The position numbers and the translations under genes are program-made. The notes beneath the pieces are model-generated. The model worked only from the letters and a program-made list of their open reading frames with translations, did not search any database and was not told where the DNA came from. A stretch of 58,085 bases of DNA. Origin: an uncultured Clostridium sp. GTDB lineage: Bacteria; Bacillota_A; Clostridia; TANB77; CAG-508. The stretch spans positions 1-58,085 of the forward strand of contig CAKNIU010000003.1 of NCBI GenBank assembly GCA_930980675.1. The letters run 5' to 3'. Of the stretch, positions 42,822 to 52,900 are shown in pieces (the first letter of the stretch is position 1; each line of letters begins with the position of its first letter).

Positions 42822-43322
42822 AATAAACCTATTATCATTTTTTATGATTTCTAAGGTATGGCTAATAGATAAATTGGTTGTATCTAATATATTTTGAGCG
42901 TTGTAATTTCTACTTTTGAAACTATTTAATAAAGTTATACAGCGCTCTTTCATTTGACAATCTTCAGGTCTTTCTTTATCTCTTGATAATAATGTGGCTT
43001 CATCCGTTAATAAAACAACAAATTTTATAATATAATTTTTTAATTTCTCTTTTGCTATTTCAACATTATTAGGTGTAACAATGTAATTAAATATTACATC
43101 ATATCCATCATCTAAATAAATTTTAATTATATCTACACAAACTTTCCAAAATGTTTGCAAATGATTGCCATCTTTCCAAGCAGGAGTGTATCCTCCTACG
43201 ACTTGATGGTAAATATCGTCGCCTTCAATTAAAACAGATTTATTACTTGACATGGCTAGTTCTTTTGAAATCGTACTTTTTCCAACTCCAGCAGGACCAG
43301 TTATTATATATAAAATGGGCAT
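42813..43322 (-). CDS. AAA-type small P-loop kinase
   Basis: 169 residues. Walker A ITGPAGVGKSTISKELA (7-23), IEGDDIYHQVVGG (about 32-44) and a lid segment LLSRDKERPEDCQMKERC with Arg residues. It resembles gluconate-kinase-like or shikimate-kinase-like AAA_33 proteins; substrate unknown. AGGAAGT lies 8-10 bases before the ATG. Overlaps the HD gene tail to tail. Confidence 0.8.
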   Translation of the reverse strand: MPILYIITGPAGVGKSTISKELAMSSNKSVLIEGDDIYHQVVGGYTPAWKDGNHLQTFWKVCVDIIKIYLDDGYDVIFNYIVTPNNVEIAKEKLKNYIIKFVVLLTDEATLLSRDKERPEDCQMKERCITLLNSFKSRNYNAQNILDTTNLSISHTLEIIKNDNRFILL

Positions 43323-43401
43323 AATTCACTTCCTAAATTTATGATTATCAACAAAAATGTAAGTTATTTTAAATTAATTAAATGCAATTTAAGGGCAATT
43401 C

Positions 43402-43824
43402 TTAAAAAGGTAAATCTTCATCATTAAAAGGAAATTTACGAATGTTATTATTGCGTTTGCTATTACGATGTGAACTCTTTGTATTATCTTCTAATTCTTC
43501 ATCTTCGTCCCATATGTCTTCATACCCTTCATATTCAAAGCCGTCATGGAAAATGTCTTCGTAGTCGTTATCTTCATAATCTTCGTCAAAAATGTCTTCA
43601 TAGTCATCATTTTCAAAATCTTCATCAGAATCGAAAATATCTGAATAATCATCATCAAAAATGTCGTAGTTTTTGACATAGTGCATTAAAATTGAGACAA
43701 GAATTATAAATTCTTCATCGCCCATATCATCCACCATTTTTTTGAAATCTTTCTTCATTATTTTGATTCCTTCAGAAAAAGCTAAGTCTTCATTTGATTT
43801 TTTTCTTTTTTTATTATTACTCAT
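43402..43824 (-). CDS. Highly acidic repeat protein
   Basis: 140 residues. A basic N-terminus (SNNKKRKKS) leads to a short helical segment and then, from about residue 53, tandem copies of an acidic unit with the pattern D/E-DYEDIFDED (DIFDDDYSDIFDSDEDF, DDYEDIFDEDYEDNDYEDIF, YEGYEDIWDEDEELED). A basic segment (HRNSKRNNNIRKF) and FNDEDLPF end it; that tail resembles the acidic tip of single-stranded DNA-binding proteins (DDDLPF), so binding to SSB partners or mimicry of it is conceivable. Function unknown. Confidence 0.65.
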   Translation of the reverse strand: MSNNKKRKKSNEDLAFSEGIKIMKKDFKKMVDDMGDEEFIILVSILMHYVKNYDIFDDDYSDIFDSDEDFENDDYEDIFDEDYEDNDYEDIFHDGFEYEGYEDIWDEDEELEDNTKSSHRNSKRNNNIRKFPFNDEDLPF

Positions 43825-43969
43825 ATTATCACCGAAAACATTATACTATGTAAAAGAGTTAGTTGGCAATAACAAATAGAAAATTAAAATAAATTTTGCA
43901 TAATATGAAAAGAAAAGCTGAAATTATGAATATAAAAAGTTTTGTAAAGATTTGATATAATCTATTGCC

Positions 43970-44011
43970 TTAAGCTAGAATTCATGATATAAAATAATTA
44001 AGCTATAATTC
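43970..44011. repeat. 14-bp direct repeat upstream of the coiled-coil gene
   Basis: TTAAGCTAGAATTC (43970-43983) and TTAAGCTATAATTC (43998-44011) differ at one base and are 28 bp apart. They lie just downstream of TTTGATATAAT and could be operator sites. The rest of the 43825-44062 gap shows nothing else. Confidence 0.35.
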
Positions 44012-44062
44012 TTCTGTGCAAATACATAAGTAGCAAAAAAATTAAGGAAGGAAATTGTAAAA

Positions 44063-45019
44063 ATGAAAAAAGAAGAGATCACATTAAAAAACACAAAAGC
44101 AGAAATTTTAGAAGCACTAAATGAGGCACTTGAAAGAGAAAAAGAATTTGCAAAAACAAAATATGAGCCTGAAAAGGAAGAAAAGAAGAAAAAAGCAGAA
44201 GAAGCAATAGAAGAAACAAGAAAAAATGTAGAGCAAAAAATTTTTTCAGATGAATTAAATAAAAAATTTGAAAAATTAGAAACCGCAATAAAAGAAGAAG
44301 AGGAAAAATTAAAGAACTTGTATGGAATTGAAAAAGAATTGAGCAATTTGACAGTTGTCGTAAATGCTGGAAAAGATTATATGTCAAAATTAGAAAACGA
44401 AAAAAAGGCAAAAGAAGAGGAACTTAACAATAATATTGCTGAGTTAGAAAAAGAATTTGATATTAAAAAGGAAGAATTGCAAAAAGAATATGATGCTAAA
44501 GCAAAAGCTCTAAAAGTTGAAAGAGATAGAGAAGTGGAAGAGTACAATTATAAATTAAAAAGAGAAAGAGAAATTAGCAATAATCAGTGGGAGGATGAAA
44601 AACAGCAAAGAGAAAAAGAATTGGCTGAAAAAGAATTGGTCACAAATCAACTATTGGAGGAGGCAGAAAAGAATCAAGAACATTTAAAAGAATTAGAGGA
44701 AAAAGTAAATGAAATTCCTGCACTTTTAGATAAAGAATATGAAAGAGGTAAAAAAGAAGCTACTGCTGAAATTACTAAAGATAACAAATATGCTACTGAA
44801 TTATTGAAAAAAGATTTTCAAAATACTATAGACAGACAAAATGATAAAATTGAATCATTGCAAGAAGAGATCCAAAAAGTAAATAAAGAAAAGGAAGATC
44901 TACAAACTAAACTAGATAATGCATATCTTCAAGTTAAAGAGATGGCAACAAAGACTGTAGAAGCTACAGGTGGAGTTAAGATACTAGGAAATAATGCTGG
45001 TGAGGGAAATAAAGCGTAA
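44063..45019 (+). CDS. Long coiled-coil protein
   Basis: 318 residues, almost entirely charged helix (Lys, Glu, Leu, Ala heptads) from about 5 to 290. A short conserved-looking C-terminal tail (YLQVKEMATKTVEATGGVKI) follows. No enzymatic motif. AAGGAAGG lies before the ATG. A terminator follows. It stands at the edge of the defence island; whether it belongs to it is unknown. The tail resembles short C-terminal motifs in other coiled-coil proteins near mobile elements. Confidence 0.7.
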   Translation: MKKEEITLKNTKAEILEALNEALEREKEFAKTKYEPEKEEKKKKAEEAIEETRKNVEQKIFSDELNKKFEKLETAIKEEEEKLKNLYGIEKELSNLTVVVNAGKDYMSKLENEKKAKEEELNNNIAELEKEFDIKKEELQKEYDAKAKALKVERDREVEEYNYKLKREREISNNQWEDEKQQREKELAEKELVTNQLLEEAEKNQEHLKELEEKVNEIPALLDKEYERGKKEATAEITKDNKYATELLKKDFQNTIDRQNDKIESLQEEIQKVNKEKEDLQTKLDNAYLQVKEMATKTVEATGGVKILGNNAGEGNKA

Positions 45020-45091
45020 AATGGTGTGAATTTTAGAATTAGCGATGGCTATAATTTGATATAAAATTAATTAATTTTAAAATAATATTTT

Positions 45092-45124
45092 AAGGTGTCT
45101 TTTTAAATAAAGGCATCTTTTTAT
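45092..45124 (+). terminator. Terminator of the coiled-coil gene
   Basis: GGTGTCTTT (45094-45102) pairs with AAAGGCATC (45109-45117) with two G-U pairs, followed by TTTTT. Confidence 0.7.
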
Positions 45125-45226
45125 AATACAGGAAAAATCAAAGATTTTGCCTATATTTTAAGGTTAGAATTTCTTAATTTTATATTATTATAGTAATGCA
45201 TTCATATTTTTACAAATTTACATAAT

Positions 45227-45255
45227 TTGCAAAAATATCCAAAATATAGTATAAT
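45227..45255 (+). promoter_or_regulatory. Sigma-A promoter of the primase-helicase gene
   Basis: TTGCAA (45227-45232), 17-bp spacer, TATAAT (45250-45255), about 70 bases before the start codon. Confidence 0.65.
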
Positions 45256-45323
45256 AATGGCGCAAAATAGAGTATTTTAATTTATTTTGGCATAAAAAAT
45301 GTGTAAAGATTGGAGTGATAGCT

Positions 45324-47681
45324 TTGTTAGAAAATATGAATAGGCAAGAACTGATAGAATTAATTGAAAAGCTGGAAAAAGAAAACAAAGAACTTAAAGA
45401 AAAAATATATGGTAAACAACCAAAAAAAATTAAAATAGAAAGCAACAAAGCTATTTCAAATGAAGAAAAAATAAAAATATTTATGAATGTATTTAAAGGA
45501 AGGACAGATGTATTTGCTAAAAGGTATATAAGCAAAAAGACTGGTAAAGCAGGTTATACACCAGTATGCAAAAATGAATTTAATAAATTTAAGTGCGATA
45601 AGCCCAAAGTTAAATGTAGTGAGTGTCCATTTAGAGAATTAGTACCTTTAACTGAAGATACTGTGCTAAAGCATCTAAAAGGAGAAATAGGGATAGGAAT
45701 ATATCCACTATTACCAGGAGACGTTTGTAACTTTTTAGCAATTGATTTTGATAAAAAAACTTATGAAAAGGATGTATCGGCTTTTTGGAGCATTTGTGAT
45801 GAGTTAAATGTACCAATATATGTGGAAAGGTCAAGGTCAGGAAACGGTGCTCATGTTTGGATATTTTTTGAAGAAACTATTTTAGCAAAGGTTGCTAGAA
45901 AATTAGGTAATATATTGTTAACAAAAACTATAGAAAAAGGAACTTTAGATTTAAGTTCCTATGATAGACTTTTTCCTAATCAAGATGCAATGCCCAAAGG
46001 TGGATTTGGAAATTTAATAGCATTACCATTTCAAGGAGAAAGTTGCAAAGAGGGGAATACAGTATTTGTAGATAAATATTTTGATGTTCAAAAAAATCAG
46101 ATAGAAATATTAGCAAATATTAAAAAAATGGCAAAAGACGAAATATATGCTATAGTAGAAAAATACGCTAATGAAGACTTTGCTGAACCTGAAACAACAG
46201 AAATTACTGGGGATGAAGAAATACCTAAAAAAGAAAATATAAAAGATATTATATTTTCAAATAATATAGAATGCATTTTAGATAATCAAATATATGTAAA
46301 AAAATTGAAGCTTTTGCCAAATGAAATATCATATTTGAAAAGATTAGCAAGTTTTACAAATCCAGAATTTTATGAAAAACAAAGATTGAGATTACCTATT
46401 TATAAAACACCTAGAATTATTAGTTGTTTTGAAGAAGATGAAAGATTTCTAATACTACCTAGAGGGTGTATGGACAAAATTAGAACAATATGCGAGAAAA
46501 GTAATGTTAAATTAATTATAAAAGATAATAGAGAATTAGGAGTAAAAACTGATTATAATTTTGTTGAAACGTTAAATAAAAAGCAAGAAAAAGTAATGAA
46601 TGAATTACTTAAATATGATACTGGAGTATTGTGCGCTACAACAGGATTTGGAAAAACAGTTATAGCAGCAAAAATTATTTCAAAGCTAAAAGTTAATGCT
46701 TTAGTTTTAGTTAATAGAAATAGTCTTTTAGAACAATGGAAAGAAAGATTATCATATTTCTTAGATATAAACAAAAAAGAAATAGGACAAATAGGTGCAA
46801 GCAAAGAAAATTTAAATGGTAAATTAGACATTGCGAGTGTTCAATCTTTGACGAAAAAAGAAAATATGGAAGACTTAGTCAAAAATTATGGCTTAGTTAT
46901 TGTAGATGAATGTCATCATGTGGCAGCTTATGGCTTTGAGCAAGTAATGAAAGCAATAAGAAGTAAATATGTCTATGGTCTAACAGCAACGCCAACAAGG
47001 AAAGATGGATTGCATAAAATTATTTATATGCAATGTGGAGATATACGTGTTAGAGTTGCAAATCGTGAGCTAAAACAAAATAGAAAAATGGAACATGTTG
47101 TAATTGTTAAAAATACTGGATATAAATTCATTGGAGAAGAAGAAAAGCAGAAGTTACAAATTTCAGAACTTCTTAATGATATGTGCAATAATGTATTTAG
47201 AAACGAAATTATAATTGAAGACATTAAGCAAAGCGTATTAGAAGGAAGGATACCTATTGTATTAACTGAAAGAGTAGACCATTTGAAAATTCTAAAAGAA
47301 GGTTTGGATGAAAAGTTAAAAGGGTTAGGTATACCTGTAGTAATTTATAAAGGGACCATGGGAAAAAAGCAGGCAGTTGAGGTGCAAAATATATTAAGAG
47401 AAGCGGATGAAGAAGGCAGACCTAGAATAATTTTAGCAACAAGTAGTTCAATAGGTGAAGGCTTTGATGATAGCAGGCTTGATACTTTATTTTTGACGAT
47501 GCCAGTATCTTGGAAAGGTAGAATTATCCAATACGTGGGAAGACTTCATAGAGAGCATGACGGAAAGAACAAGGTGATAGTTTATGATTATTTGGATAAT
47601 ATGAAAGTCTTGGATAAGATGTTTGAACGAAGAATGAGAGGATATAAAATTGCAGGGTATGAGGTGGAGAAGGAGACATAA
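45324..47681 (+). CDS. TOTE-type primase-helicase (AEP primase fused to SF2 helicase)
   Basis: 785 residues. A coiled-coil N-terminus (1-40) leads to an archaeo-eukaryotic primase domain (about 50-290) with the metal motif AIDFD (Asp141, Asp143), SGNGAHVWIFF (His177) and SSYDRLFPNQD. A Cys-rich segment (CKNEFNKFKCDKPKVKCSEC) may bind zinc. The SF2 helicase part has Walker A TTGFGKT (Lys444), DECHH (528-532), GLTATPTR and the C-terminal motif QYVGRLHRE. Start TTG 45324 is placed by GGAG 8 bases upstream. This architecture defines the AEP-TOTE conflict systems; other usual partners are not obvious here. Likely a phage or plasmid defence component. Confidence 0.82.
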   Translation: MLENMNRQELIELIEKLEKENKELKEKIYGKQPKKIKIESNKAISNEEKIKIFMNVFKGRTDVFAKRYISKKTGKAGYTPVCKNEFNKFKCDKPKVKCSECPFRELVPLTEDTVLKHLKGEIGIGIYPLLPGDVCNFLAIDFDKKTYEKDVSAFWSICDELNVPIYVERSRSGNGAHVWIFFEETILAKVARKLGNILLTKTIEKGTLDLSSYDRLFPNQDAMPKGGFGNLIALPFQGESCKEGNTVFVDKYFDVQKNQIEILANIKKMAKDEIYAIVEKYANEDFAEPETTEITGDEEIPKKENIKDIIFSNNIECILDNQIYVKKLKLLPNEISYLKRLASFTNPEFYEKQRLRLPIYKTPRIISCFEEDERFLILPRGCMDKIRTICEKSNVKLIIKDNRELGVKTDYNFVETLNKKQEKVMNELLKYDTGVLCATTGFGKTVIAAKIISKLKVNALVLVNRNSLLEQWKERLSYFLDINKKEIGQIGASKENLNGKLDIASVQSLTKKENMEDLVKNYGLVIVDECHHVAAYGFEQVMKAIRSKYVYGLTATPTRKDGLHKIIYMQCGDIRVRVANRELKQNRKMEHVVIVKNTGYKFIGEEEKQKLQISELLNDMCNNVFRNEIIIEDIKQSVLEGRIPIVLTERVDHLKILKEGLDEKLKGLGIPVVIYKGTMGKKQAVEVQNILREADEEGRPRIILATSSSIGEGFDDSRLDTLFLTMPVSWKGRIIQYVGRLHREHDGKNKVIVYDYLDNMKVLDKMFERRMRGYKIAGYEVEKET

Positions 47682-47742
47682 CTGTTAGAGAGAATTTCAA
47701 GGTATTGTTTTAAAATTGAATTAGTGATATAAAATATTTAAC

Positions 47743-48453
47743 TTGAAAAATTTTATAAAGCCTAAGGGGGAAGATAGATTAAAAAAAGAAGTAAGATTGT
47801 TTATAGTAGTATGTTTTGGAATGTTAGGAGTACATAAGTTTTTGGATAAAGACTATAAAATGGGAATTTTATATTTTTGCACATTAGGATTATTGGGAGT
47901 AGGATGGATTATAGATATTTATAAAGAGCTTACTGGAAATACATCCGAGAAATCTTTAAAGTCACTTATGAACCAAAAAATATTGGAAAAAATAAGTAAT
48001 GGTGAATTACCAGAAATAGCTGTAGAAAATTTAAATTTAAAAGATGGTGAAATATGCCATTATGCTGATAGAGGTTATACTTTTGAAGACAAAACTGTAA
48101 TGACAGGATATACTGGTAAAAGTAGTGGCGTGAGCATTAGAATTATGAAAGGGATAACTTATAGAACTGGAGGCTCTGGAGAGAAGGCTATTAGAGAAAC
48201 ACAAAGAACAAAATATAATGGAACATTATGTTTGACTAATATGAGAGTTATTTATATTTCAGCAAAAGAAAGTTTTGATAAACCATTAAATAAAATTACA
48301 GCCATTATAGATGCAAAAGACGGTGTAATTATACAAACTGGTTCAAAGTCTTATTCAATAATTATTCCAACACATTCTGAATTTGTTAAAGTATTTAATA
48401 TGGTAAAAGCGCAAAAGTCAAATAAAGGTGAATTAGTAGAAACTAAAAATTAG
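47743..48453 (+). CDS. TM2-domain protein
   Basis: 236 residues. TM2 domain near the N-terminus with VCFGMLGVHKFLDKDYKMGI, then LYFCTLGLLGVGWIIDIYKE, two helices joined by the usual G-x-x-x-F-Y/D pattern. A cytoplasmic C-terminal domain (about 80-236) contains KDGEICHYADRGYTFEDKT and LTNMRVIYISAKES, reminiscent of membrane-binding beta domains with an unknown role. The start is TTG 47743 by open frame; no ribosome site is visible, so the exact start is uncertain. It lies between the primase-helicase and BREX genes. Confidence 0.75.
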   Translation: MKNFIKPKGEDRLKKEVRLFIVVCFGMLGVHKFLDKDYKMGILYFCTLGLLGVGWIIDIYKELTGNTSEKSLKSLMNQKILEKISNGELPEIAVENLNLKDGEICHYADRGYTFEDKTVMTGYTGKSSGVSIRIMKGITYRTGGSGEKAIRETQRTKYNGTLCLTNMRVIYISAKESFDKPLNKITAIIDAKDGVIIQTGSKSYSIIIPTHSEFVKVFNMVKAQKSNKGELVETKN

Positions 48454-48732
48454 GTACAAAGCATTTTAAAATAAAAATAAGAATTTTAAAATAAGTCTAT
48501 ATAATTATGCAATTATATAATTGTGTATGACTTAACTTTAATAATGACAAAGAATAGTTATGTAGCTAATAAGTTGAGAATTATGGAATGGATAGAACAA
48601 CAGGAAAATTAATAGTTTTTTATTAGATTATTAAAGTATAAGAAATAATAATTTTTAATTTGCGAACATTTTGGAATGATTAACTGAAATTCTGCGAATA
48701 TTGATAAAAAATTCCTAAAATCATATACAGAA
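48454..48732. other. Intergenic region before the BREX operon
   Basis: Contains a palindrome TATATAATT-atgc-AATTATATA near 48498-48520 nested in TAAGTC/GACTTA. There is no T-run after it, so its role is unclear. A 22-residue ORF (48544-48612; TKNSYVANKLRIMEWIEQQE core) has no ribosome site and is probably chance or a remnant. Confidence 0.4.
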
Positions 48733-48761
48733 TTAAAGTTATATGATAAAATATATATAAT
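48733..48761 (+). promoter_or_regulatory. Probable promoter of the BREX operon
   Basis: Perfect TATAAT (48756-48761) with a weak -35 TTAAAG (48733-48738) 17 bp upstream, about 20 bases before the brxA start. Confidence 0.5.
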
Positions 48762-48782
48762 TAAATATGATAAGGAGTTTTT

Positions 48783-49379
48783 ATGGAAGATTATAGTGCA
48801 AAGCTAACAGGAGAACCATTTATGTATAGCGAAACTAAAATACTTGCTAAATATTTGTTAGATGGAATCAGCCCTGAAGATTTGAAAAAAAAGAATATAG
48901 AAGAAAATTTAATTAAATATAAATCAACTAAAAGTATAGTAAGAGTTAATTCTCCAATATTTAGGAGACTTAATGTGATGAATCATGAAATGCTGGAAGA
49001 ATTTGTTTATACTGATATAGAAACAAGTAAATACATTTTATTGTATGCTATAATGAAAACAGATAAATTGGTAAGAGATTTTGTTATAGAAGTTTATAAA
49101 TATAAATTGTATATGAGAAAAGAATATATAGAAAAGTTTGATATAGATAACTGGTATGAAGAAAAATGTGTGCTAAGTAAAACTTTGAAAGAAAGAACAG
49201 AATCTACATCTGCAAAGCTAAAACAAGTAATAATGAAAATATTACAAGATTCAGGATTAGTAATAAAAGAAAAGGATAGGTTTAAGATTGTAAGACCATT
49301 ATTAAAGGAAAAGTTTATAACTATGCTGGAAAAAAATGGAGACTTGGTATATGCAAAGGCAATAGGGGGACTAATATAA
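48783..49379 (+). CDS. brxA: BREX protein BrxA (DUF1819)
   Basis: First gene of a type 1 BREX phage-defence operon. 198 residues, usual length about 200. The DUF1819 fold is suggested by YSAKLTGEPFMYSETKILAK at the N-terminus and the C-terminal winged-helix-like stretch QVIMKILQDSGLVIKEKDRF. BrxA is a small DNA-binding-like protein needed for full defence. AAGGAG lies 6 bases before the ATG. The next gene starts at the base after its stop, so the two are translationally coupled. Assignment rests on motif recall plus the intact brxABC-pglX order. Confidence 0.88.
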   Translation: MEDYSAKLTGEPFMYSETKILAKYLLDGISPEDLKKKNIEENLIKYKSTKSIVRVNSPIFRRLNVMNHEMLEEFVYTDIETSKYILLYAIMKTDKLVRDFVIEVYKYKLYMRKEYIEKFDIDNWYEEKCVLSKTLKERTESTSAKLKQVIMKILQDSGLVIKEKDRFKIVRPLLKEKFITMLEKNGDLVYAKAIGGLI

Positions 49380-49952
49380 ATGAAAAATATAAATTATAGA
49401 TTGCAAGAAATGACTAATAAGCTTAGTAATAAAGCTTTATTTGAATCAAATGGACTTGGAAATGAAATTAATTTTCACGTTTTTGATTATGACCCAGAAG
49501 ATGAATATGTCGTGAGAGATTATTTAGAAAATTATTTAATGAAAAGGACGAAATTAAATATAAAAGTATTTGATATATATGATATTATCATAGATATTCT
49601 TAAGGAAAATGGATTTTTAGAAAAATGTTTTGAATTTGAAAAGAAAAAAGGAGCTAAATATTTAAATGATTTAATTTCAAAAACTGTAGGAATTGGTTCT
49701 GGCAAGAATATAATAGTAAAAAAAATAAAAAGTGAAATAGAGCCAAATCAAATTATTATAATAACTGGTATAGGAAAATGTTATGGAATAGTAAGGGGAC
49801 ACACAATATTAAATAGTTTACAAAGTGTTATAACTAATAATCCTTTAATAATGTTTTATCCAGGTTATTATGATGGACAGAGTTTTAAACTATTTAATAT
49901 ATTAGAAAACGATAATTATTATAGAGCATTTCAATTTGTAAGTAGAAAATAG
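49380..49952 (+). CDS. brxB: BREX protein BrxB (DUF1788)
   Basis: 190 residues with DUF1788 features: NEINFHVFDYDPEDEYVVRD near the N-terminus and the C-terminal pattern IIITGIGKCYGIVRGHTILN then NNPLIMFYPGYYDGQSFKLF. No enzymatic motif. Starts immediately after brxA with no strong ribosome site, consistent with coupling. Function in BREX is poorly defined, but it is universal in type 1 systems. Confidence 0.88.
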   Translation: MKNINYRLQEMTNKLSNKALFESNGLGNEINFHVFDYDPEDEYVVRDYLENYLMKRTKLNIKVFDIYDIIIDILKENGFLEKCFEFEKKKGAKYLNDLISKTVGIGSGKNIIVKKIKSEIEPNQIIIITGIGKCYGIVRGHTILNSLQSVITNNPLIMFYPGYYDGQSFKLFNILENDNYYRAFQFVSRK

Positions 49953-49965
49953 GGGGAAATTTAAA

Positions 49966-52900
49966 ATGGAGAAATTAAAGAAGCTATATGCTAAAGATAT
50001 TGAAAGAGAAATTCAAGGTGTTATAAAGGTAGATGATGAAAACTTTATTAGTCAAGAACTAGACGAATATGTTGTAACAGATGAATTGTTAAAACATTTT
50101 CATAGTTTTTTTGAGGCATATAATGCAGGAATAAATGGTAATACAGAAAAGATGGGAGTCTGGATTTCAGGGTTCTTTGGAAGTGGTAAATCTCATTTTT
50201 TAAAGATAATATCTTATTTATTAGAAAATAAAATAGTAAATGGAAAAGCAGCTGTAGATTATTTTGATGATAAAATAGATGATAAAATGCTACTTGCAGA
50301 CATAAAAAGAGCAGGTAGTATACCAACGGATGTAATATTATTTAACATTGATTCAAAAACAGAAAATAGTAATGGAACAAAAGATAAGATACTTGATGTG
50401 TTTGAAAAAGTATTTAATCAAAAAATGGGGCTTTCAACCACTTCTTTTGTTGCAGAAATAGAAAGGTATATTATCAGCCAAGGAAAATATGATGAATTTA
50501 AAAAGGCTTTTCAAAAAAATGCAAATGCAATTTGGGAAGAAAAGAGGGATGTAATTCAATTTATAGAAGATGAATTTGCTAAAACTTATGCAGAAGTTTT
50601 AGGCAAATCAATAGAAGAAGCAAGAAATATAGTAGAAAGAACAGAAAAAAATTATACATTATCAGTAGAAAAATTTGCAGAAAGAGTTAGAGATTACATT
50701 AAATCTAAAGGTAATAATCATCACGTTGTATTTTTAGTCGATGAGATTGGACAATATATTGGGGATGATAGAGGTTTAATGTTAAATCTACAAACAATAG
50801 TAGAAGATTTAGGATTAGAATGTGGTGGAAAGGCTTGGGTTATTGTAACATCACAAGAAGCAATAGATGATGTTGTAAAAGTTCAAGGCAATGATTTTTC
50901 AAAAATTCAAGGAAGATTTGATACAAAACTTTCTCTGTCAAGTTCAGATATAGATGAAGTTATCAAGAAAAGAATACTTGATAAAACAGATGAAGCAAAA
51001 ACAAGTTTAAAGATGATTTATGACAAAGAAGAATCTATTATAAGAAATCTATTAACTTTTAAAAATGCAACTTATCAAAAAGTATATGAAGATAGTGAAG
51101 ACTTTGCAGAAACATATCCTTTTATTCCATATCAATTTAAGTTGCTTCAAGATGTATTTACTGATATAAGAAAGCACGGATATGCAGGAAAACATTTGTC
51201 AAGTGGAGAAAGATCATTACTAGGTGCATTTCAAGAAACTGCAAAAAGATTTGGAGATAGCGAAGTAGGAACTCTTATTCCATTTTATGCTTTTTATGAT
51301 ACTATTGAACAATTTTTAGAACATCAAGTTAAAATAGTTATAAACAATGCTATTGATACTGTAAAAAGTGGAGAATTAAAAGAAATAGATATTAAAGTAT
51401 TAAAAATGCTATTTATGCTTAAAAATATAAAAGAAATACCTGCTAATATTGATAATTTAGCAACATTATACGTATCAAATATTGAAGATGATAAAATAAC
51501 AATTAAGAAAGAAATAGCAGACTCATTAAGAAGATTAGAGGCTCAAACTTTAATTCAAAGAAATAATGATGTATATAAATTCTTAACAGATGAAGAACAG
51601 GAAATAAATAGAGAGATTAAAAGAATATATATTGACGAAAACCGAATTACAGACTATTTAAAAAGAATAGTATTCGATTATATATTAACTGATAATAAAT
51701 TTGCATATAAGAATAAGAATTTTCCACTTACCAAATATATAAACAACGTTAAATACTCACAAGAATATGAGATAGGAATAAAAGTTATAACAAAATTTCC
51801 AGAAGAAAACGATACGGAAATTATAATGCAATCTGCTAGAGAAAATAATTATGTATTCATTAAACTAGAAATTTCAAATTTAATTTATGATGAAATAAGA
51901 AATTACTTGCAAGTAGAAGAATATAGAAGACAAAAAATTGGAGTAAATCAAACTGAGCAAGTTGAAGATATAATTAGAGCAAAACAAAGAGAAATAGAAA
52001 ATGCAGAAATAAGAGTTAAAGAAAATATTAAAGAAGAACTAAATGAAGCAGAAATTATTATTGCAGGAGATAGACAAAACATAAATGCAAAAGAAGCAAA
52101 AGCAAGAGTTAATGAAGCATTAGAAATTTTAATAAATAATATTTATACAAAATTTTCATATATAAAACATAATTTTTGTACACAAGATATAAAAGACTTA
52201 TTCCACGAAAACAGACAAAATATGCTTGGCAATGAAGTAGAATTTGTTAATCAAAAGGCTTATGACGCAATGAAAGAATATTGTGAAGAAAAAAATGCGT
52301 TTGGTATGCCAATAACAATAAAAACTTTATTACAAGATTTTGGAACAGCACCTTATGGATTTTTAGATGAAGATATATTATATTTATTAACAAGGTTATT
52401 AAAAGATGAAGTAGTATCTTTAATTTATAATAATGAAGTTCAAAATGTAACTTCAGAAGATACATTAACAAAGATTTTAAAAAGAGATTACTATGACAGA
52501 ACAATCATTAAGATTAGACAAAAAATTGATATAAATTTAATAAATGATTTAAAATCAGTTGCAAGAAATGCTTTCAATGTTATGAGTTTAAGAGATGATG
52601 AAGACGGTATGGTAGAAGATTTTAAAAATGATTGTCTTCAAAATACATTAAATAAGTTAAATAGAATAGCAGGATATTATTATGCTTCTGGTAGTAATTA
52701 CCAATATCCAGGACAAGCTGTAAAAGATGAAGCAACTAATCTAATTGAAAGATTATTAAAGATAAGAGATGTTGGTGAGTTCTTTAAGGAAGTATCAAAT
52801 TTTAAAGATGAACTTATTGCATTAGCACCAAAAATAGAAATGGTATTGGATTTCTTTAATGGAACACAAAAAGAGCAATTTGATGAGGCAAAGAAAATAA

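Noticed and set aside
48544..48612. 22-codon ORF before brxA as a small gene
   Set aside because: No ribosome site and no recognisable pattern.
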